This document shows positions 58,450 through 64,000 of a DNA stretch of 64,000 nt, piece by piece; the first letter of the stretch is position 1, and each line of letters starts with the position of its first letter. The notes beneath the pieces were generated by a model. It was given only the letters and a program-made list of their open reading frames with translations. It was not told the origin of the DNA and made no database searches. The position numbers and the translations under genes are program-made. Origin of the DNA: Muribaculaceae bacterium (GTDB taxonomy: Bacteria > Bacteroidota > Bacteroidia > Bacteroidales > Muribaculaceae); NCBI GenBank assembly GCA_022509165.1, contig JAFLTT010000009.1, positions 1 to 64,000 of the forward strand, in the 5' to 3' direction.

Positions 58450-58671
58450 ATTTGTTGAATTGTTGAGAAAGAGGCTTAATCCACTCATCTATAATATATT
58501 AATACTTCAACAAAAATTCAACAAAATTCAACAAATGAGGAGAAGAAATCTTGAATTTTTCTTTCCCTAAAGTTCTAATTCAACAAATGAAAATGATTTG
58601 TTGAGCATTTGTTGAGCCATCAACGAGCTATTATACAATTACTTACAAGGATTTCTCAACAAATCAACAAA
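58450..58671. repeat. Iteron-like cluster of TCAACAA/TTGTTGA motifs (about 10 copies)
   Basis: TTTGTTGAATTGTTGAG; TTCAACAAAAATTCAACAAAATTCAACAAATG; ATTCAACAAATG...TTTGTTGAGCATTTGTTGAG; CTCAACAAATCAACAAAA. Confidence 0.85.
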
Positions 58672-58703
58672 ATTTCATCACAAAATCTTATAATTTTTTT
58701 CTT

Positions 58704-59786
58704 ATGTCACAGAATCCTAAATTTAAACAGCTCTCAGCAGTTGAATTCGATGCCACAGTATCAGCCAATGATCTCTGCATGGCCTTCGGGTTAATATTAA
58801 CTTACCAAAAGAAATCTCTCAAACATTTTATAATGCCAAACGGGGCTGAAATGGTGGTTAACCTATCTCGAAATGAAGCCTGTGTTCCTACATCCAATAT
58901 TATATGGCAACCCTCCCAATTGGCAAGGGAAATGAAACTCATAAACGGAGAGGAGAATTTTTCTTCAGCCTTGGAAATGATTGAGAGCTTTTATAACTCT
59001 ATAGAATCCAATCCAGTTTCTTTTCCCTATAGTGTGGTAAGTTCTCCAGTACATCATCTAACTGACAACACACGCATTCAAGATCGAGACCTGACACTAT
59101 TGATGAATCGAATGGGAATATCCAAAAACATTGGCGATTTCTATGGTATTGAAGGCTCGTTGCCGAATATCCCCAGCGAAGGACATAAAAGAGTGTTGGC
59201 TTTCCCTGTATATAATGAGAGCGAAAGCTACATTGCTTTCGATGGAAAATCTTGGCGACAGATTGGGGAAGCCGGGATGAGTACCTTCCATGAAAGGAGA
59301 AAGGATCAGGTCTGCATGGTGTATGAGAATATTCTTGATTTCCTTGCCATGATGGAGATGGTGACAAAAAATGGCGTAGCTCCAATTTTGAGAAGCCGTT
59401 TTCACTTGGTGACAAATGGTGAACGGGGTTTGGAGGCTACATGTCAATATCTCAAATCCAATCCTGATTTTCTTGAAGTGAAATGTCTTTTGTCTGACAG
59501 ACCCGAGGGCAGAAAAATCTTCAGGGCCATCCATGAGGCTACTAAAGGAACTGCCATAGACCGTAAAGACCTTTTGGGCAACTATCCTTCAATCGTTGCT
59601 AAATGTCAGCCAAAAAGACCTCAATATTGGCAGACAATATTGATACCCGAGGAGCCAATCATCAAAAATGAAATTTCCAATGATGTCAGCCAGCAACAGG
59701 CTGAAAAGAAACTTCAGGAAATGGTGAACCAGAGGGAAACGAAAACCGTAGTTTACAATTCCAAGTCAGGAGGTTTAAAGATGTAA
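58704..59786 (+). CDS. Toprim/primase-like protein of Bacteroidales mobilizable element
   Basis: Position between primase-helicase and oriT/relaxase; RVLAFPVYNESESYIAFDGKSWRQIGEAGMSTF, toprim-like DFLAMMEM. Confidence 0.6.
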   Translation: MSQNPKFKQLSAVEFDATVSANDLCMAFGLILTYQKKSLKHFIMPNGAEMVVNLSRNEACVPTSNIIWQPSQLAREMKLINGEENFSSALEMIESFYNSIESNPVSFPYSVVSSPVHHLTDNTRIQDRDLTLLMNRMGISKNIGDFYGIEGSLPNIPSEGHKRVLAFPVYNESESYIAFDGKSWRQIGEAGMSTFHERRKDQVCMVYENILDFLAMMEMVTKNGVAPILRSRFHLVTNGERGLEATCQYLKSNPDFLEVKCLLSDRPEGRKIFRAIHEATKGTAIDRKDLLGNYPSIVAKCQPKRPQYWQTILIPEEPIIKNEISNDVSQQQAEKKLQEMVNQRETKTVVYNSKSGGLKM

Positions 59787-59819
59787 CCATCATAAAAATG
59801 TCTGAAAATTCGGATTGCT

Positions 59820-59930
59820 CTGCAAGATGTGGTTTTGTCAGACACTCCGCTTCGCTCCGTGTCCAAAACCACCCTTGCAAGGGGAAACCCCTCGACCCGA
59901 TTTGTCAGACAAATCATTTGATTAATCAAA
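59820..59930. other. Candidate origin of transfer (oriT): chain of four dyads upstream of relaxase
   Basis: TGCAAG..GTGGTTTT..GACAC[loop]GTGTC.AAAACCAC.CTTGCA; AGGGG-AAA-CCCCT; GATTTGTC-A-GACAAATC; TTTGATTAATCAAA. Confidence 0.8.
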
Positions 59931-59960
59931 GTATAAACCGCTATTAAATTTCTATCAACA

Positions 59961-61016
59961 ATGATGGCGACCGTCAGTAAATCGTCAGACATTTCGCATA
60001 GTCTGACCTATGTACAGAATAAAGAGAAAGATGGTGGAATCCTCTTTGCGAATCTCACCGATTTGTCTGCCACACCTGAAGAACAGGCAAGAGACTGGGA
60101 GGCTCTGTCGAATGACTATAAAACTAAATGTTACAATATTGTAATTTCCTTCACTCCCAACGAAACGCATGCATTAAGGTCTATGTCGGACAATGGTCGT
60201 AACAAAGTCAGCACTCTCATTAAAGAGTTTCTTCAGGATCTTTCAGGCAGAGGCAATGATGTTTCAGAGTGTCCCTTTGTGGTGGCACGTCATGACAATA
60301 CAGATAACGAGCATTATCATATCTGCATATTGGCAACCGATATAAATGGCAATCGCTTTAGTGATTCTTTCATCAATAAGAATGCCACACGTGCAGCTGC
60401 AAAAGTAGCTATGGATAATAATCTTGAAGGAGCAAAGAAAGCGATGGAAAGAGAAAAGGCACATCAGGAAGCAACCGGCAAGAGTAAGAAGGAGAAAAAG
60501 ACTCGTTACCATGCTCCTTCGGATTCACAAGAAAAGATTAATGATAGACTTAGTAGAAAGAGGGCTGTTGAAGAAGCCAAGAAACGCAAGGCCTCACTGG
60601 CGTTCATCATTAATCACGTGGCTCAACAATCTAACAAATATAGTTTCATGGATAATCTTTCTAAAGAAGGTATTACACTCCGGTACGATGAAAAGAAAGG
60701 CTTGGTGGCAGAAATAGTCTACAAGGATAGTAAACCACGTACCTATTCCCTGGTGAAAGACTTGGGTATTGACCCTTCAATACTCCCGGATTTGCCTTCT
60801 CAACCTGTCAAACAAGATACTATTTCCACTAAAGTTAAGACATCTACCCATACCCCCGTATCAACAAAGATAAATTATACTCCGAAATCTTTTATTTCCA
60901 CCGGATTGAATTCAGTTGGTGGCACCGGGGTCAACCGGGAATGGGAGGTCGGAACTAAGAAACGGAGTCCTGATGATCCCGATGAAGAAGTAAAACGTAA
61001 AGGAATGTCATATTAA
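59961..61016 (+). CDS. Relaxase/mobilization nuclease domain protein
   Basis: KCYNIVISFTPNET, FVVARHDNTDNEHYHICI (HxH metal-binding motif), Lys/Glu-rich C-terminus. Confidence 0.88.
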   Translation: MMATVSKSSDISHSLTYVQNKEKDGGILFANLTDLSATPEEQARDWEALSNDYKTKCYNIVISFTPNETHALRSMSDNGRNKVSTLIKEFLQDLSGRGNDVSECPFVVARHDNTDNEHYHICILATDINGNRFSDSFINKNATRAAAKVAMDNNLEGAKKAMEREKAHQEATGKSKKEKKTRYHAPSDSQEKINDRLSRKRAVEEAKKRKASLAFIINHVAQQSNKYSFMDNLSKEGITLRYDEKKGLVAEIVYKDSKPRTYSLVKDLGIDPSILPDLPSQPVKQDTISTKVKTSTHTPVSTKINYTPKSFISTGLNSVGGTGVNREWEVGTKKRSPDDPDEEVKRKGMSY

Positions 61017-61028
61017 AATTACATAACT

Positions 61029-61415
61029 ATGCAAAAGAAAAATAATCCGTCGGCACTATCGAAAAGCCGGCAAAAGAAAAAACCTGAGGAAAATCTCTCC
61101 AACCGTATAACAATACGGTTCACAACTGAAGAAGCATCTTTGATTACTCAAAGAGCAGAAGCACGAGGTTTGAAAATAAGTGAATACTCACGTTCAGCGA
61201 TTCTACGAAGAAAGATAACTGACCATTCCCCTGAAACCAAGGACTTCATCCGTAAATTCACCGGTATGGCAAACAATCTGAATCAGATTACCCGATATAT
61301 GTATTCCAAGGACAGTACCCCTGAGAAAATGCTTATCCTACTCGAATATTTCAAGGAAGAATTTCAGAAAATAAAAACGATTATCTATAACACTAACACC
61401 AACGATTATGAGTAA
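61029..61415 (+). CDS. MobC-like relaxosome protein
   Basis: RITIRFTTEEASLITQRAEARGLKISEYSRSAIL, FTGMANNLNQITRYMY. Confidence 0.85.
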   Translation: MQKKNNPSALSKSRQKKKPEENLSNRITIRFTTEEASLITQRAEARGLKISEYSRSAILRRKITDHSPETKDFIRKFTGMANNLNQITRYMYSKDSTPEKMLILLEYFKEEFQKIKTIIYNTNTNDYE

Positions 61416-62034
61416 TATGTTTGAAAATGTAAAATCAGATTCCCACACCCAAGATTATAATCCTTCGTCAGTGCCTCACAATAATCTTATTGAATATGAA
61501 AAAGTGGCAGAAAGAATTGAGGTTGCCACTCGAAATATGTCTGAGTCCGCAGCAGCCTTTCTTGACCTTCTACTCGAAGATAATGGCACCCTCAAAGACT
61601 TTCCCCACATAAAAGAAACGAATAAAATCCTTCTTAAAAACTATAGAATGATGGAGAATATAGGAGAGCAGATAGATATTTTAAGTTATGACATTAAGAA
61701 CTTCAACAAAACAATACCATCCCACATAGAAATGAAGCTCTGCGAAGATGACTGGAATCTAATCCAATCCTTTATTCCTAAATGGAAATCAATGCTGAAA
61801 ATCTTACACCCTTCCCTCTTGGCAGTTGGTATAGTAATAGGTCTCTTCATAGGTGCCAATTTGATTGTTTACAACGCTTATACCTCCTCTTTTAAAGAAT
61901 TCCTAGAGAAGAATGAACTCCTTGACCAATCCTTAAAGGAAAATTCAGACGCCATAGCACTTTCAGAATACATCAAGTCCCATTATCCAAAGATTTATGG
62001 TAAGTGGGAGAAAGAAAATCACTCCGCAAATTAA
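61408..62034 (+). CDS. Hypothetical membrane protein, mobilization accessory
   Basis: Overlaps mobC by 8 nt; one TM segment (LLAVGIVIGLFIGANLIVYNAY). Confidence 0.65.
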   Translation: MSNMFENVKSDSHTQDYNPSSVPHNNLIEYEKVAERIEVATRNMSESAAAFLDLLLEDNGTLKDFPHIKETNKILLKNYRMMENIGEQIDILSYDIKNFNKTIPSHIEMKLCEDDWNLIQSFIPKWKSMLKILHPSLLAVGIVIGLFIGANLIVYNAYTSSFKEFLEKNELLDQSLKENSDAIALSEYIKSHYPKIYGKWEKENHSAN

Positions 62035-62102
62035 TCATCATCTTTTGCATCTCCCATAGAATCCTTACAATCAACTCCGATTGCAAGGATTTTTCGCTTA
62101 AA

Positions 62103-63608
62103 TTACAAGTTTATATCACCTGAATACTGGTTTTCACGTGTTCTATTTAAAGCCATAATTCTGGATTCCTCTTTAGTCCAGCGTTTGTGGCATATTTGTT
62201 CCATTAAATTTTGTGTCTTCATCAATAGTTGAACATCTCCTATTAAAATAAAGTCTATGATAGACTTTATAATTTCCATACAAGAAGGTAAATTCTTCAA
62301 TATATTCCTTTCGGAGAATCTGACAACGAACCAATTGTTTTCTATAAAGAAGGAATTTCGCTTATTATCTTCACCTCCTAAATAATGAATTTCTTTCCTT
62401 GTTTTGTAATCATAGGGTTCATCTATTTCTATATCTATCCAAATATTATTAATTTTTAGAATTATATCCGGATAATAATTCCCGATATTTCCACCTAAAA
62501 AAACAGATTCTGGAAATTTTAATTTTAATTCTGCAGAAAGTAAATCTTCCCAATATCCTTTTTGAGCAGATGCATTTACTAATCGGATTTGATTAGTCAA
62601 GTAATTTAATTTGCCTAAATTCAATGAATTATTTATAATAGGAATAAAATATTCTTTAAATAAAGAATGTCTTTCTTTGTAGGATTTTATTTGCAAATCT
62701 GAGAAAATATAACCTTTCCTTTCAAAAATATTGGAAGAGATTATACCCTGTTTATAAAAATAAAGTTTTCTTTCTTCTTCTCTTAATTCATTTAACTGTT
62801 TATCCGTGTGCTTTAAAGTAGCTAAATAAGATTCAGAAGAAAATAATTCTTCTAAACCAGTCATCAGGAAATTTTTATCCTTAATACTTTTGGTGGCGAT
62901 TTTAAATCTTCTATTCTTCTCTTCTTTATAAATTTTTTCTTCTCTTTCTTTTATTTGATTTTTAATTTTTTCTATTTCATCTTTCAGTTTAATTTGCTTA
63001 TTTAGATCCTCATAATAGGAATGAATATAATAGATAAAATTTTTACGCTCCTTGTTATAATTTTCATTTAATAAATTTTCATGTTTCTTAATTTCTTCAT
63101 CGGATAAAATTTTTTCTCTTATATATTTTTTTTCAAACCATCCCATGTCTAAAAAGAAACCACCAATAAGAAATATCAAGACAAAGATTAATAAACCTCC
63201 CAAAAAAGAATCTACAACATTGTAAACATAAATGCAAATTGATAACAAAAAAATAAATATTGTTATTGTAATCCAATTAAAATCCTCTCGTTCTTCTAAT
63301 ACATTTTTAACAATGGTTCCTCTTTCAGGGAATTTTATGTATCCAGGCAAATAACAAAAATGTTCTAAAATTTTTCGTTGAGAATCTGAGTCTTTAAATA
63401 TATCAGCTTTTAAGGAATTTGATTTTGATTTTAAGATATTATTACAAATCTCTATGATATTAAAATTTATTGAGTTGGGGAAAAGTATGTAGGGATATTT
63501 GTTGTCGGTTTGTATTTGAGAAAGAGCCATAAGAACATTGGGGGAATTTAAATCCATTAATACTCCAATATCTTCCAATTCATTAATGTTACTATTAGGT
63601 TGATTCAT
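62103..63608 (-). CDS. Membrane-anchored coiled-coil protein with C-terminal PD-(D/E)XK-like nuclease domain
   Basis: Two TM segments, long charged coiled coil, GNYYPDIILKINNIWIDIEIDEPYDYKTRKEIHY...NSFFIENNWFVVRFSERNI; ATG at 63608. Confidence 0.7.
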   Translation of the reverse strand: MNQPNSNINELEDIGVLMDLNSPNVLMALSQIQTDNKYPYILFPNSINFNIIEICNNILKSKSNSLKADIFKDSDSQRKILEHFCYLPGYIKFPERGTIVKNVLEEREDFNWITITIFIFLLSICIYVYNVVDSFLGGLLIFVLIFLIGGFFLDMGWFEKKYIREKILSDEEIKKHENLLNENYNKERKNFIYYIHSYYEDLNKQIKLKDEIEKIKNQIKEREEKIYKEEKNRRFKIATKSIKDKNFLMTGLEELFSSESYLATLKHTDKQLNELREEERKLYFYKQGIISSNIFERKGYIFSDLQIKSYKERHSLFKEYFIPIINNSLNLGKLNYLTNQIRLVNASAQKGYWEDLLSAELKLKFPESVFLGGNIGNYYPDIILKINNIWIDIEIDEPYDYKTRKEIHYLGGEDNKRNSFFIENNWFVVRFSERNILKNLPSCMEIIKSIIDFILIGDVQLLMKTQNLMEQICHKRWTKEESRIMALNRTRENQYSGDINL

Positions 63609-63744
63609 TTTGATCAATTATTTGTAACCATATAACTACTAAATTATCAGTAACTTATTTTTACTATAATTAGTATATTTAATTTGTTAAGATGCTTGAG
63701 AATCGCCACCTTCAAAAATTCATGTCCAACATCCGAATTTAAAC

Positions 63745-64000
63745 TTACTCATAAGGAATGGTTAAAAGGTATATGAATAAAGGTAAAGAACACAGGGTTA
63801 CTAAAATGGCTAAAATCCATTCAATATAAAACTTCCCCCTTTCATAATCGTAATTTAATTTATCTTGGAAAAGTATCGTAAGCAAACCATTGAGAAGAAA
63901 AGCAATACCTAAAGAAATACCAATTAGAGTTAATAAAAAAGGAAGGTATCCAATACATAAAAATATGAATAATGGTATTAAAAATATAATGGCGACAATA
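63745..64000 (-). CDS. C-terminal part of a multi-TM protein, 5' end beyond window
   Basis: Minus-strand open frame IVAIIFLIPLFIFLCIGYLPFLLTLIGISLGIAFLLNGLLTILFQDKLNYDYERGKFYIEWILAILVTLCSLPLFIYLLTIPYE*. Confidence 0.6.
   Translation of the reverse strand, partial: IVAIIFLIPLFIFLCIGYLPFLLTLIGISLGIAFLLNGLLTILFQDKLNYDYERGKFYIEWILAILVTLCSLPLFIYLLTIPYE

Noticed and set aside
58450-58671. Possible CRISPR array in TCAACAA repeat cluster
   Set aside because: Repeats are 7-9 nt, irregularly spaced and in both orientations; no spacers of uniform length and no cas genes

Overview
Bacteroidales-type chromosome segment. The evidence is dcw gene order, DUF3575/DUF5119 and FISUMP proteins, and recurrent TAnnTTTG -7 boxes. 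Layout: (1) left edge 1-0.8 kb, the end of an Abi_2/HEPN-like protein and a relB/dinJ-like antitoxin remnant; (2) a core block 0.9-23.2 kb with an NhaC-like antiporter, the division/cell-wall cluster rsmH-ftsL-ftsI-murE-mraY-murD-ftsW-murG-murC-ftsQ-ftsA-ftsZ, a THUMP methyltransferase, pdxB, an RNase H and queG; (3) an accessory patch 23.2-31.2 kb with tRNA-Pro(GGG), DUF3575/DUF5119 genes, an orphan XRE antitoxin with gene debris, a FISUMP lipoprotein, an IS4-family element, and a small decayed island at tRNA-Phe(GAA) that carries an integrase remnant, a RhuM-like gene and a Panacea/DUF4065 two-gene module; (4) a second core block 31.2-52 kb (ogt, NlpC/P60, SGNH-MBOAT-SGNH, tkt, ClC, M16 protease, dus, GIN protein, flippase, purC, OMP, SpoIID, MBL, DJ-1/PfpI, SF1 helicase); (5) an accessory region from 52 kb to the window end with a RhuM protein, a C-terminal integrase fragment, a compact TIGR04255-containing three-gene cluster, frameshifted ORFs, a mobilizable-element backbone (HTH, primase-helicase, iteron-like repeats, primase-like protein, oriT-like dyads, relaxase, MobC), and a convergent gene predicted to encode a membrane-anchored PD-(D/E)XK-like nuclease. 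The best candidates for undescribed biology are the 53.9-55.6 kb cluster, the 62.1-63.6 kb membrane nuclease, and the 29.7-30.6 kb Panacea pair. All family names come from reading the translations; no database search was run.
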